A DNA stretch of 64,000 nt, taken from positions 62,001 to 126,000 of the forward strand of contig JBAHVR010000307.1 of the NCBI GenBank assembly GCA_036898135.1, read 5' to 3'. Below, piece after piece: positions 20,363-31,557 of this stretch (position 1 is its first letter; each line of letters opens with the position of its first letter). Source of the DNA: Oncomelania hupensis (lineage: Eukaryota > Mollusca > Gastropoda > Littorinimorpha > Pomatiopsidae). Both the position numbers and the translations under genes were made by a program. The notes under the pieces are model-generated. The model searched no databases. It was not told the origin of the DNA and was given only the letters and a program-made list of their open reading frames with translations.

Positions 20363-21438
20363 CAGGGCCGGATTAAGGTGGGTGCTATTGATGCTGCAGC
20401 ATTAGGCCCATTCCTGAAATAGGCCCAGATGAAAACAGACGAGAATTTTCCGTAAGCTGAACAGTCTTCCTTTGTTATATTAACCTCAAAAAAATTCTTA
20501 GAATGAAATTTGGAGTCAGACCTCAGCCCAAGGGAAACTTTCAAAACTTAGACGTATCTGGTCATGATCGACAGTCTGTTAGCTGAACTGGAAAAGCGGA
20601 TGAAGGCCTATGACGATATTTGTAAAACATTCGGATATTTCTCGGAGCTAACGTCATTGAGCATTGAGCAGATCGAGGACAAAGCTAAGAATCTCGTTTC
20701 CTCGTATCCAGATGATTTGGAAGACACACTGGTGGCTGAGCTGATACAGTTTGCTGCATTTATGCGCACTCAGAAACCGGTGACTGTGAACGAACCAGCA
20801 GAGCTTACCGTGTACAGGCTTTTGTCATCGTTGAATCTTTCTCAGATATTTCCAAACGTCGAGACTGGGTTGTCGAGACTGGGTTGCGCATCTATCTGTG
20901 CATGATGGTGTCCAATGCCTCCGGCGAGCGGAGCTTCTCAAAGTTGGGAGTAGTCAAAGGAGAGCTGCGGTCCTCAATGGGGCAGGAAAGGCTAAGCATG
21001 CTGGCGCTTACGAGCATTGAGCATGAGCTGCTGCGCAGCCTTGACTTCACTGACACGATCAAAGAATTCGCGCTTGCTAAGTCTCGAAAAACAGCAATAT
21101 AAGTAAGCAGCACTAGCGCAGTAGTTCGAGTGACAATATGCCTAGGTTAAGTTGATCTGGTTTAGCCTTTTCTCCATTAAGTGCACTTTTCAGACAATTG
21201 CTATTGAATGTTGATGTTACATAGTTTGAGGTTAATCTCGAGTTGTTACGATAATACGTCTTTATTATTATTCATGTTCACTAAAGGCTGGCTAGTTTCG
21301 TCACAAGCAATTGAGGCTCATTGGTCGGTCTGAGTGCGCATGTACGGTGAATGTCGAATGCACATGCACCAATGCCGAGAAAAATTAGGCCTTTTTTGCG
21401 CTGCAGCATCAGGTCCAATTTCGTCTTAATCCGGCCAT
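20363..21438 (+). mobile_element. Deleted hAT-type DNA transposon with transposase 3' end
   Basis: The ends are inverted copies: CAGGGCCGGATTAAG at 20363 and, on the other strand, TATGGCCGGATTAAG ending at 21438, each followed by a GATGCTGCAGC stretch. Inside, a frame (20564-20880) runs into the C-terminal hAT dimerisation region, IYLCMMVSNASGERSFSKL then SMGQERLSMLALTSIEHE (about 20887-21045). A 14-bp duplication, GTCGAGACTGGGTT twice at 20858-20885, throws the first frame out just before that domain. The catalytic core is missing. No matching 8-bp flanks are visible. It is an inactive relic. A domesticated gene is unlikely because of the frameshift. Confidence 0.75.
20564..21102 (+). pseudogene. 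hAT transposase C-terminal fragment, frameshifted
   Basis: Two overlapping frames (20564-20905 and 20884-21102) together look like the last ~180 residues of a TTF/ZMYM-type hAT transposase. The second holds the strongly conserved SNASGERSFSKLGVVKGELR and SIEHE motifs of the hAT dimerisation domain. The zinc finger and the RNase-H-like catalytic region are absent. Confidence 0.75.
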
Positions 21439-21629
21439 AAAAATAAAGTACTTGTCGAGAGGACAGAACGACGTTTATGCAGAACAATATTATGCCTGTT
21501 CGACAGATGAAAATAATAAATGCCGCCATTTCAAAATCATTTAAAAAGTTACACGAGTAAAAAGCTGAGTTTTGTCGCACAAATGATGCGAAAGTAGGTA
21601 GATCTATTTAAAATAGCGCAAGAGAATAA

Positions 21630-21636
21630 TAATAAA

Positions 21637-21702
<66 letters not shown>
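21630..21702. repeat. (AAT)n microsatellite
   Basis: About 24 AAT units, followed by an A-run near 21730. Confidence 0.95.
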
Positions 21703-22084
21703 TATTATGATTATTTACCGACCATTGGTAAAAAAAAAAAAAAAAAGCCTTCGGGTTTTTAGTGTCCGCTTCGGCATTTCCTTCAGCTTCCTGCCCTTGG
21801 CCACTTCTCAAAAACTCCGCTAGTACACTTTGCACTAGTACAACGAAAGTGAAAGCAACGCCAAGGGACGTAACAATGCCGTAGTAATAAAATAGTCTTT
21901 CGACCACACACATCCATAGGCTTTAGATGCTTGTGGCAGACATTGCGTCAAGTTACACCAAGACACAGAATACTGTCTTCTTTTTTTTTTAACATTTCTT
22001 TTTATTTATTTTAATTTTATTTTATTGTATTACTTTTTTTTGGGGGGAGGGGAAGGGAGGGAGATGAGGGATCGGAGGGGGGTG

Positions 22085-22142
22085 GAGGTGTCCGGAACAT
22101 CTGGACCTCCCCACTCCCTCCCACCCCTAGATCCGCCCCTGG
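22085..22142. repeat. hAT-like terminal repeat (right)
   Basis: It ends in CACCCCTAGATCCGCCCCTG, the reverse complement of a CAGGGGCGGATCTAGG hAT-type terminus, preceded by C/G-rich sequence. See the left end at 19417. It may instead be the end of a separate element. Confidence 0.4.
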
Positions 22143-23844
22143 GTTGATTGATTTAGCCTGGTTGGGGTGTAGAATGAATTCAACCTTTAGCTTCCCCCAT
22201 CCGGTCTCGTCATGCTTCTGACGTGTTACTTCCGGATCTGTCTCTGGCGCTTGACACTGGGATCACAACGACACCGACTATCAGGGACTTTCCACGCTTG
22301 CAGCCACACGGAACACCGAACAGCGTCAAAGCTTGCATCATGGATTATGAGAAGATGGTTGGAGCTTCAAACCCTCTGAGATCGATTGGGTTGCATTGTT
22401 CATTTTAGTTTCGTTTGCCGCTGAAAATCTGTGTGACACCGCGTTTGCACAAAGTCTATTCGCTCAAAGGGTTCTGCTGTTATTCCCCAGGCTTGTTTTG
22501 CATCCTGACAATTCTGTCATCGAATGGGATTTCAACGCCATACGCAATTCAAGCTAGGCCACAAGATGACATTTACAAATGAAACTGTAACAAGTGAACA
22601 TTAATTAATAGAAGCATTAAAGAGAATCAAAGCTCGCTTCGAAAAATAGTTGGTTCTTATAATTATAGCTCACCTTTCCGCTCAAAGATCTAATCAAGGC
22701 GCTGCCCTCAGAGACTCGCCACTCATACGACTGTCTTGAAGTAACAATCGAATCCACAACCTCTACGTAGACAACTGGACCTGATCAAATCCTCCCATCC
22801 TACGCACCCTTCATTCCAGCCAATATTAAACAGATGCATAACAGAAGGGATGGCTAATATATCTGTCCACTGATGTGCAGATTTTGTCCTGGTAGACAGC
22901 GCAATACGTGTGTATGACAGCGGAAAATGGCAGGAGGCTTTATCGTGATCACCTCCTTCACAAAATCAAGCTGTTCTGTCTAACGCTGCTTACACCACCA
23001 AGTGAACTATTCATCACTCTATATATAGCCTTTCCCGCCTGACAGACCTCTTTTTTAAACTCTTTGTGTTCTGTGGAGCTAGTCAGAGTGGCTCAGTAAA
23101 TCATGGTGTTGATCAAGGCTCTTGCTGCCAGCAATTGTGCAGCTTTCTTTCAACGACTACAAACTATTTTGTATATATATATATGATCGCAACGAGCTTT
23201 CCGCTTGAGCAGATAAATTATTTGAAAATGAAAATGCTCTATATAAACACACTACTGTGCAGGAGGCACTATGCTGTCAGCCACGGCATACATACACTTA
23301 GTCAACCCAGAAAATATAACAAATTAAGAAAGAAAGAGACAAAGAACAGAAGAGAATGCAGAGGGACAGGGGAGTGTAGAAGATAAAAACAGAAGAGATG
23401 GGGGAGGAGGTGGTGTTACGGGGGCGAAAGAGAAGGGTAAAAGGTTGCCGGAAGGGTTACATTTACTTCTTTTTTTTTAAAGGAACAAAAATGTGACATT
23501 TACTTAAATTGATCTCACGTCTTCCATTTTCTTAATCCTAGTGCTGAAGTATGACTTACGGCTGACGTCCCACTGGGCTTGCCGGAAGATGGTGCTTGCA
23601 ATTATCGTGTAATTATCAACATCGTTGTTGCCCATAGCAGTTTAATGGGCACCTTATTCGCTGTTGGGAGGGTGTGCGTGGAGATGGAGGGGAGACTCCT
23701 TCAAGGCAACCTTTGAAAATACAGAATCTGTATAATTTTCCCTTAAAAGAAAAGGTCACAAATTTCAATCCAAATCACAATGTTGAATCCCTTTTCAATG
23801 TCAATTTGCATAGTGCATAACTCGATGTAACATATTTTCTTATG
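22143..23844. other. Intergenic stretch without recognised gene
   Basis: No recognisable protein or RNA. Short open frames (22223-22408, 23066-23386) have no known motif. The sequence is otherwise mostly non-repetitive by eye. Confidence 0.4.
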
Positions 23845-24995
23845 AAGGGCTGAGCTTTAACGTTCGCCAACTCGCCAATGGCCCCTAAAAATAGTGTGTG
23901 GCGAGCTCGATTTGGGGTACCAGTCGCCCGGCTGGCGACTTGAAAATACCGCCAGTGGTAGAGATTCTGTACCTGTACACGGACTTTTGACTTGCAATGT
24001 AAAACAAAACACGCGCCAACCGCTTCTGCAGTCAGCACCGGAGACCCGTTCCGATGCATGCTAGGAAGTTAGGTAACGCTAGCAAAGTGATGGATTTGCG
24101 AAGTAAAAATAGCCTTTTCTCGCGAGACTTTCTTCTTTCCCTCGCCGCGAAACGCTACTGCCCTGCGAGATCCTAGCCTTCTTGCTTCCTTGCGTGTATC
24201 GGAACGAGTCTCTGACTTCCTTGATGAGTCACGCGAGACTTGCCATACTTTCGATATTCCCCATTCTCAGTCTTTTGTCAATCTCGAACGATGTGGCGCT
24301 TTTTAAGCGGTGTCTCGGAGCCTCCAGCACACAAAAAAAAGTCCGAAGAACAAAAAAACCCACAGCAGAATAAGAAATACGAAGAAGAGAAGCGAGATCG
24401 GAAGTGGGTGCCTGGTTGGAAAAAGACAGACACAGGGGAGGAGAGAGCATGGCTTGTTTGAAATGACGACAAAAAGGAGATGCACTGTGCACCCTGTCGA
24501 AAATGGGTGACAACCAAGAGTGCTGCTGAGGGCAAAGAGATAGAGATGAAAGAGGACGAGATCATAGAAATGTCTCAGTCTGGGTGAGATGAGGGAGGGA
24601 GACAAGAAGAGGGAAAAAAAGACAGAGAAGTTGAAAGTAATGATGAATATGATGACGCAGATGAAGAAGAACTGTTGGAGAGTCTGAGTGCTCAGGTAGA
24701 TGATGATGATGACTTAGCTGGCCTGAAGAAGGCACACCCAAGCTCCTTCAAGTTTTGGAACATTGAGGAGGAGGATGTCGATGATGAATAAATTATACAG
24801 TGCTTGTTTTAAACAATGAAACAGTGTTGTTGTTGACATTTATCTTGTTTATTAGCTGCAATAGTTATACAGTTTTAAAAAAAGACCGTGCTTTCAATCG
24901 AGGGGTCTGGCAACCTGAGAAATATTTTGGCAACTTCAACTTCCCAGGTTAGGAGCCCGGCTGGCTCCTTAGCCTGGCTTGCTAAATCTCAGCCC
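23845..24995 (+). mobile_element. hAT-like DNA transposon relic with TTATG flanks
   Basis: The ends are inverted: AAGGGCTGAGCTTTA at 23845 and, on the other strand, CAGGGCTGAGATTTA ending at 24995. TTATG lies immediately outside both ends (23840-23844 and 24996-25000), consistent with a 5-bp target duplication. Inside is a coding remnant beginning MWRFLSGVSEPP (about 24291). It has one in-frame stop after AWLV, then a zinc-finger-like MHCAPCRKW, and an acidic C-terminal piece FKFWNIEEEDVDDE ending at a TAA (about 24790). The remnant looks like the two termini of a hAT-related (ZNF862-like) protein with the middle lost. That family link is from memory and uncertain. Confidence 0.6.
24291..24791 (+). 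pseudogene. Remnant of a hAT-related zinc-finger protein
   Basis: The N-terminal Lys/Glu-rich stretch (SEEQKNPQQNKKYEEEKRD) is followed by a stop at about 24459. In the same frame comes a single CxxC knuckle (CAPCRKW) as in BED/TTF-type fingers of hAT transposases. After another stop (about 24588) an acidic stretch ends in DDE and a stop next to AATAAATTA. The catalytic core is absent. Confidence 0.5.
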
Positions 24996-25096
24996 TGTTA
25001 TGGCGCTGCGCGGCTTTGTTCAAAGTATTGGACTCGGCTACTACCCTATGGCACAGTGGTATAAACAGCTTGAAGCAAATGTCATTGTTCAAATTT

Positions 25097-25128
25097 CTTC
25101 TTCTTCTTCTTCTTCTTCTTCTTCTTCT

Positions 25129-25163
<35 letters not shown>

Positions 25164-25220
25164 TTCTTCTTCTTCTTCTTCTTCTTCTTCTTCTTCTTCT
25201 TCTTTTTCTTCTTCTTCTTA
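25097..25220. repeat. (TTC)n-(GTC)n-(TTC)n microsatellite
   Basis: A compound tract: TTC units, about 11 GTC units in the middle (about 25130-25162), then TTC again. The symmetrical arrangement suggests that the GTC block expanded inside a TTC array. Confidence 0.95.
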
Positions 25221-25507
25221 ATATACTGTACATCACGTACTAATGGTAAACATTAATTTTATTGTGAGTGTGACATGTTAGTAATACCAACATAGACGTA
25301 CCCAAAACTATAACAAAGCATCTTCAAGCAAACTACAAAAATAATAATTCTCTCTCTCCCTCATTCACTCTCTCCACACCACACACACATACACACACAC
25401 GCACACACGCACACGCACGCACATATGAACACGTACACTGCAAGAACGGACGCAAGGAGAAAAGCCTTAACACTTTCATTGATTTGTGCGCGCATACAGG
25501 AACCAGA

Positions 25508-25680
25508 GATTGCCAATCAGAGGTACCGATAGAATCTAACTGCCAATCAGAACCTTCGATGCAATCCAGCCTTAAACTGAATCTTCGATGCCGCCTACTT
25601 TCAAACTGCCAATCAGAAGTTATGATACAATCTAGCCAGGCAGATGCTAACTGCCAATCGGAAGACATGATACAATCTTT
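25508..25680. repeat. Irregular tandem repeat around TGCCAATCAGAA
   Basis: The core AACTGCCAATCAGAA followed by a CGATACAATCT-like segment recurs four to five times at about 30-50-bp spacing, with divergence. The cores carry an inverted-CCAAT-like ATTGG on the other strand. No gene is apparent. Confidence 0.65.
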
Positions 25681-25877
25681 CTACATCCGCAATGGCACTG
25701 TTTTGGTAATCTGAAGAAACAAGCCACGATGCTATTACTGTCAACGTCACAGCCGCGTCCTTGTCTCATTATTACTGGCTGTGAACGTACCATATTGTGT
25801 ACATCCACCAGTGTAGTGAAATGGCCCGGAGGAGTAGTTCACTGGCTGGTGGGATCCTGTCTTCAAATGATAAAATT

Positions 25878-26205
<328 letters not shown>

Positions 26206-26213
26206 AATAGTCT

Positions 26214-26285
26214 CGCCCCTTGCGGGAATCGAACCCGCGACCTTCGGCATAGGAAACCGACGATTAATCCACTGCGCCACGAGGC
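26214..26285 (-). tRNA. tRNA-Arg(CCT)-like gene or SINE head
   Basis: A 72-base sequence folds as a tRNA. The acceptor stem GCCTCGT pairs with AAGGGGC (one G-A mismatch, one G-T), and the anticodon arm TCGGT-TTCCTAT-GCCGA has anticodon CCT. The T arm is perfect, GCGGG-TTCGATT-CCCGC, and doubles as the B box. The D stem is weak (three pairs). A TTTT pol III terminator lies 23 bases downstream. The mismatch and weak D arm fit a pseudogene, and its position at the end of a SINE-like body suggests a SINE head. A true tRNA-Arg gene cannot be excluded. Confidence 0.5.
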
Positions 26286-26289
26286 CACC

Positions 26290-27420
26290 CCTGATGATGT
26301 GTTGTGCGTGCTATTATCTCGTTGACCACAGCCTCGATGGGCTCTTTGAGCTGGTAAGCGAGCTAGGTAAGCTGTAAAACCCAATATTCCAATAAATGTG
26401 CCTGCTCCACTAGCTCCTTCCATTACATCCTTTGCAAAATTACTGTGTTAGTTCGTCTGTTCGTGCGTCGGCCTTCAGCAGTGTGACAAGTTTTGCATTT
26501 TCCCAGAAGAAACTTTCCTCGCCTCCTGATCCTCTGTGTTTTTTCCCCTGTCATCGACAATAAGTGAGGGTTTCCATTGGGCGAGAACAAATTGGCATTG
26601 CATTGTTTATTTGTCTGCCATCAACAATGCGAGAACTGTTAGGCGCTGCCAAATGAAAATGACTTTCTTTATATATTTATTGTCTGTCTGCTTCTGAAGT
26701 GTGTGACAAACTGACCGTTTGTTTCCCCATCAGCCTTAATATACCCATGTGACATACATTTGCGACTTGTGTATAGAGGTCTGTTTGTTTATGTTCGCCG
26801 CCCTGCCCTTAAAAAATGTGTGAGGCTTTGCGTGTCAAAAGGACATAAAATCACCTCAAAAATATCCTTCTGCTGTCAATTACAACGTCGCCAGTCTATC
26901 CATCTTCCGGTAGCATGTCTTCTTTCCACTGTGCCATTGTTAAACCCCAAGCCCACACACCCCTACCTCACTCCAACCTCTTCCCTTCACACACACACTT
27001 CATTCGTGCAGACTTCATCTTGTTCCGAAAATGTGGTTATTCCAGCCTCATCCAAACCAACCAGTCATAACCCAATCCCTTCTCGCAAACTATGTTAAAC
27101 TCGTCCCTGTCCTAAATTTGTTTTACTCTTGTCCTGCCATTTTACTCCGTCCCCAGTCTAACAACCTCACACAGTTAACAGCATCCTGACAACATTTTGT
27201 TTTTAAAGCCAGCCATGTTTTTACATGTCAACCTATACTTATACTTCTTTGTGTCATCGTTTTCTTGCTCTCTGAAATTCTGCAATATCTACAGTAGAGA
27301 ATACTCTGATTTGGCTCCCCTTGTGAGAACCAGATTGCCTGGAGTGAGATCTGAACAAGGTTCTTTCGCATGCGCGTGCACTTAGGCATGAGGGCGCGTG
27401 CGCACGCAAGCACGCGCGCA
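26290..27420. other. Intergenic stretch without recognised gene
   Basis: C-rich around 26940-27110 and otherwise unremarkable. The open frame at 26760-27098 shows no known domain. Confidence 0.4.
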
Positions 27421-27427
27421 AACGCGC

Positions 27428-27515
27428 ACCACACACACACACACCCACAAACCCGCACCCACACACACACACACACACACACCAACACACGCACACGCAC
27501 ACACCCACACACACT
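27428..27515. repeat. (CA)n microsatellite, interrupted
   Basis: CA/CACG tract, preceded by a GCGC-rich alternating purine-pyrimidine stretch (27370-27425) of Z-DNA-prone character. Confidence 0.9.
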
Positions 27516-27667
27516 TCGGCACGGCACAAAACAGGCCAGAGCACGTCATCTTTGTCAAGATTTTCTTGTTAACTAGAACAACGCCAAACTTGACAATGAC
27601 GTTTTCACAAGGACGCTGTTTGCTCTCAATGCAAATGGCTGCATGGTAACGGAGGGAAAAGAAGGAA

Positions 27668-27802
27668 GACGAAGAAGAAGAAGAAGAAGAAGAAGAAGAA
27701 GAAGAAGAAGAAGAAGAAGAAGAAGAAGAAGAAGAAGGAGAAGAAGAAGAAGAAGAAGAAGAAGAAGAAGAAGAAGAAGAAGAAGAAGAAGAAGAAGAAG
27801 AA
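27668..27802. repeat. (GAA)n microsatellite
   Basis: About 45 GAA units with one GGA interruption. Confidence 0.95.
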
Positions 27803-27906
27803 CGACAACGGCAATGACAACGACCACTATGTTGCCTTCACGGCTGCACTGCTGTTGTTCTAAGCAGCATAAAATATATTCCTTCAGAATGTGGAAGAAG
27901 ACAATC

Positions 27907-28481
27907 TGTTACACTCGTTGTTGGTTTGTATCAGTAGTTGATTCAGCCCCAATGCTTGAATCCTGATAAGTGTAACTCAGATTCGTTTATCCACGCAACC
28001 TGTTCACTCATAAACAGGGCAGGAGTCTTCGTATGAAGTTTTCCAACTTTATTCAGCGTACGTCAACAACTGCATACAATCGCTCAATCGCTTTTCACTT
28101 TCTCTCTCATCAACTTTCAACTCTCTTTTGAAACAGTGCGGCACATTTTTTTTTCTAGACTCCAGATAACGTCAGAATGTTCCAACCTGACACATTACAA
28201 CCAATCGGAATAAACTTCGTCATCACTGTCTTACGTCATACAACTTTCTTTACAGTGTAAGAATTTTCTCAGCTATCTACATTTATCGCGAAGATTCGAT
28301 CAATAGTAAACAAGCAACTCTAGAGAATTCTCCAATAATATCGACCAGCGAAAATTATTAACATTATACCAAGCTTCTTCTAACAACAACGCAAAATTAA
28401 ATCAAAGGTAAATACACTCTATTATTGCATGCTTTGCAAAACAAAACGGTCGGATCTATCGTGCGCGTCGCAAACGTAACA
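27907..28481 (-). mobile_element. Solo LTR, copy 1 (minus orientation)
   Basis: A 575-bp unit with LTR-type ends. On the minus strand it begins TGTTACGTTTGCGACGC and ends GAGTGTAACA. It is flanked by CAATC on both sides (27902-27906 and 28482-28486), a perfect 5-bp target duplication. On the minus strand AATAAAGTTGG (about 28055) is a likely polyadenylation signal in the 3' part. The same family lies in the opposite orientation at 30369-31017. No internal gag-pol region adjoins it, so it is a solo LTR left by LTR-LTR recombination. The 5-bp duplication fits Gypsy, Pao/BEL or Copia. Confidence 0.85.
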
Positions 28482-28486
28482 CAATC

Positions 28487-29611
28487 CGATGGTGACAAGA
28501 CGGATCTGGTTGTAGAGCAGCACCAAGTTTTGGGGAAGGTTTGGTAGGAATAACATAAAAGACCTTGCAGAATCTAGTTATACAACGTGTGAGTTGGAGG
28601 CCCGTGATAGGATGACCAAAGCATTAGGTCCCTTTTGGATTCCCCAAGCCAGATTGACGTGTTGTGGTCTGCTGCACGGCCTTGGTTATCAAATGGAAGT
28701 ACTGAGTATCAACTGCTTCATTCGTAGCTCTACGCCGTCAAAAAAGAATTGACTATTCTGGATGTAGCAGCAGCACCCACAGTTTATATGTTAAAAGATC
28801 TGGAGGAATCAGACACGTTCGAGTAGGCAATTACTAGTTTATAATTATAGGTCTAGATTCCTTTATCTTGAATGGTTAAAGTCAGCAGTATTAACGCGTT
28901 TTCTGGATGTAACTCCGTGAGTTTTCTCTTGGGACCTAAGTGACGATGATACCTTTGTCTATCATTTACAAGTATACTGATTTCACCCACTGATATTCAT
29001 ACAGAATCTATGATAATAACTACGAGATCTTGAAGAGAGCGCTGTCTAATAATTACGACTGTGAACTGCACATAGAGTTATTTCACGTCAGGTGTAGACA
29101 ATTCTACAGTGCCCTGATGGCTGATAGTACCAGCGGACGTTCCTCTAATACTTTTGGTGACCCTAGGTACATTGACAACCTTCACAACCCTGTCACTGGG
29201 CACACCGATATTTAGAGAGAGAATACATGAGGCTGTCGAAGGACTATTATTAATTATGGACGATTCTCTGCACCCTCTAATTCAACGAAACATTGTTGAT
29301 CTGTCTCTGGGACAGAGAAATTGAGTCTTTGTACTGTACAACACATCGTTAATCTGTACTGCAGGTACAGACAGATGAGAGAAGATAAGATAACAATTTT
29401 ATTTTGCAAGGGTAAAAGAGTAAGCGCTGGATGCGCTTTTTTACATCTTGCCCTTGGGGCTTGTAACAAGAACTATTAAATACAACAAATGAATGTTATA
29501 ACAATAACATCATGGAACAATAACAAATAAACAATATCATCATGGAATAAATATTTTTAAAAAATTAAAATATTAAATCATATCATTGTTGTTAATTTTA
29601 ACAACAAATAA
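28487..29611. other. Intergenic stretch between solo LTR and LINE fragment
   Basis: No confident gene. At about 29060-29115 the frame reads ELHIELFHVRCRQFYS. This resembles the endonuclease segment of the 9.9-kb LINE (DYELLHVQCRPFYLP) and may be a decayed LINE piece. The remainder (28500-29000) is unrecognised. Confidence 0.35.
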
Positions 29612-29845
29612 CGTTTATTTAATTTTTAATGTGTTTTAAGAGACGTGTTCTAAATGATGTAATTTTATATTCTGGAGTGCGAAGATCGTCAGGAAAGTTA
29701 TTCCACAGAGTTGAACCAGAATAAGCTACGACAAGTCTGGGACTAAGGCTGGAACAAGGCAATCGCTTACAACGTGTTTTGAACATGGACAACTGTCCTT
29801 GTCTAGCACCTTTTGTTTTGACCTCTCTCCGTGGATAATACACCT
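29612..29845 (-). pseudogene. LINE reverse-transcriptase C-terminal fragment
   Basis: On the minus strand, a 74-codon frame ends in SGSTLWNNFPDDLRTPEY then FRTRLLKHIKN. This is the LWNxLPxxLR...FKxxLKxHL ending typical of Jockey/CR1-type LINE proteins. Only this terminal segment is present, and the direction matches minus-strand insertion. A 25-bp piece (CTGGGACAAAGCAATCGCTTACAACGT-like) recurs at about 30030-30058. Confidence 0.65.
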
Positions 29846-30237
29846 ACCGTTTAAAATGCGATATGCACTTCATAACACAGACTGTGCAAATGTGTATTGA
29901 CTGGCATTACGGAGGTAGTGTTTAATTAGACACTCTCATTTAAAAAGATCCCCGCCCTCCCCGTCCCCGCTACAGTTAAAGACGTGCTATGTCACCCTCA
30001 TCCTGAGAAAGAGTGGGGCTGGAGGTAAAGCTGGGACAAAGCAATCGCTTACAACGTACACTGTTGGCAATTGTGCAGATGGCGCCCAGCCATGAATACA
30101 TGGCCCGAAAGACTTTTAACAGCAATAAACCAACATTATCTATACTCTCTTTCTCCCGCTTTCTGTCTCATGAGGTTCAACAGTTTATCGATTATCCAGA
30201 TTAACAAAAGCGTTCAAAAGTTTAAAACCTTCCGCTG

Positions 30238-30239
<2 letters not shown>

Positions 30240-30300
<61 letters not shown>
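30240..30300. repeat. (GA)n microsatellite
   Basis: About 30 GA units, grading into ACAC, CAGA and GACA repeats up to the LTR start at 30369. Confidence 0.95.
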
Positions 30301-30304
<4 letters not shown>

Positions 30305-30368
30305 ACACACACAGAGAAACAGAAAGAGAGACAGACAGAGAGACAGACAGACACAGACACAGACAGAC

Positions 30369-31017
30369 TGTTACGTTTGAGACGCGAACAATAGATCCGA
30401 ACATTTTGTTTTGCAAGGCATGCAATAACAGAGTGTATTTACCTTTGATTTGATTTTGCGTTGTTGCTAGAAGAAGCTTTGTATAATGTTGATAGTTTTC
30501 GTCGGTCGATATTGTTCAGAATTTTCTAGAATTACTTGTTTACTATCGACAGAAGCTTCGCGATAAATCTAGTAATAGCTAAGCGATTCTTCTATCCTAA
30601 ATAAGGTTATATGACGTAAGACATTGCATAGTTCCGGTGACGAGTTTTATTTTGTTTAGGTGTTATTGCGTCATGCTGGAATGTTCGAACTTTTTCTCGA
30701 TTGCAGAAAGATTGTATGGGTAACGCGTTGTCTGCTTGTGAAAAAAGTGATTGAGAGTGATTGATAGAGATTTATGGAGTGATTTGTGATTGAGAGATTT
30801 GTGATGACATTTTATGATGATCTTTGAAGTGATTTTCGGAAAGCGACCTTTTATGCAGTTGTTGATGTTTGCTGAATAAAGTTGAAAAATTTTATACGAC
30901 GATTCCTGCCTTGTTGCTGAGTGAACAGGCTGCGTGGATAAACGAATTCGAGTTACACTTATCAAGATTCAAGCATCGGGGCTGAATCAACTATTGATAA
31001 ATAACCAAAGTGTAACA
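30369..31017 (+). mobile_element. Solo LTR, copy 2 (plus orientation)
   Basis: A 649-bp unit from TGTTACGTTTGAGACGC to AAGTGTAACA, flanked by CAGAC on both sides (30364-30368 and 31018-31022). AATAAAGTTG near 30875 is the probable polyadenylation signal. It matches copy 1 along its length: TAAATACACTCTRTTATTGCATG on the opposite strand, CAACATTATAC, and the terminal GGGGCTGAATCAACTA. It has an additional internal stretch of TGATT/GAGAGTG repeats (about 30750-30810). There is no internal region, so it is a solo LTR. The family is probably Gypsy- or BEL-like. Confidence 0.85.
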
Positions 31018-31477
31018 CAGACAGAGAGACAGAGATAGAGAGAGCCAGAGACAGACAGATAGACAGTGACAGAGTTCTTTTGAGGTGGTCTATAGGACTT
31101 GTGGAGGAAACGTCTGTTGCGAGATAAACAAAACATACTGTACAGACAGCATTGGAGAATTCATGGAATACGGGAATACGGTTCTTTACTAACTCAATAG
31201 TAGACTACACAAACATCGAGCTGCATGATGGATACTCATTTTCACGGTCGCTATGTTAGTATGTAGCCACAGGCAACTACCACACAATTTACATAATGAT
31301 TACATTCCTTGTCCTCAAGTAAGGAACTTCATGTATTTATCTCTAAACCTGCTTCGAAACATGACCTACAGATTGAGATGGGTGGAGGGAGGGAGGGGGA
31401 GAGAGAAGGTGTTTGTGTGTGGATGAGGAAGTACCTGTGTGTGCGTTTGTGCGTGCGTAAAAGGGGGAGTACCTGTG

Positions 31478-31480
<3 letters not shown>
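31018..31480. other. Spacer, GA/GACA-rich start, no gene seen
   Basis: Short GACAGA repeats run to 31075. Unique-looking sequence follows with GT/GA-rich runs at 31375-31480. Nothing coding recognised. Confidence 0.5.

Positions 31481-31481
<1 letters not shown>

Positions 31482-31555
<74 letters not shown>
31482..31555. repeat. (GA)n microsatellite
   Basis: About 36 GA units directly abutting the family A copy. Confidence 0.95.

Positions 31556-31557
<2 letters not shown>

Noticed and set aside
27907..31017. One retroelement with inverted LTRs
   Set aside because: Each LTR has its own, different 5-bp duplication, so they are separate insertions.
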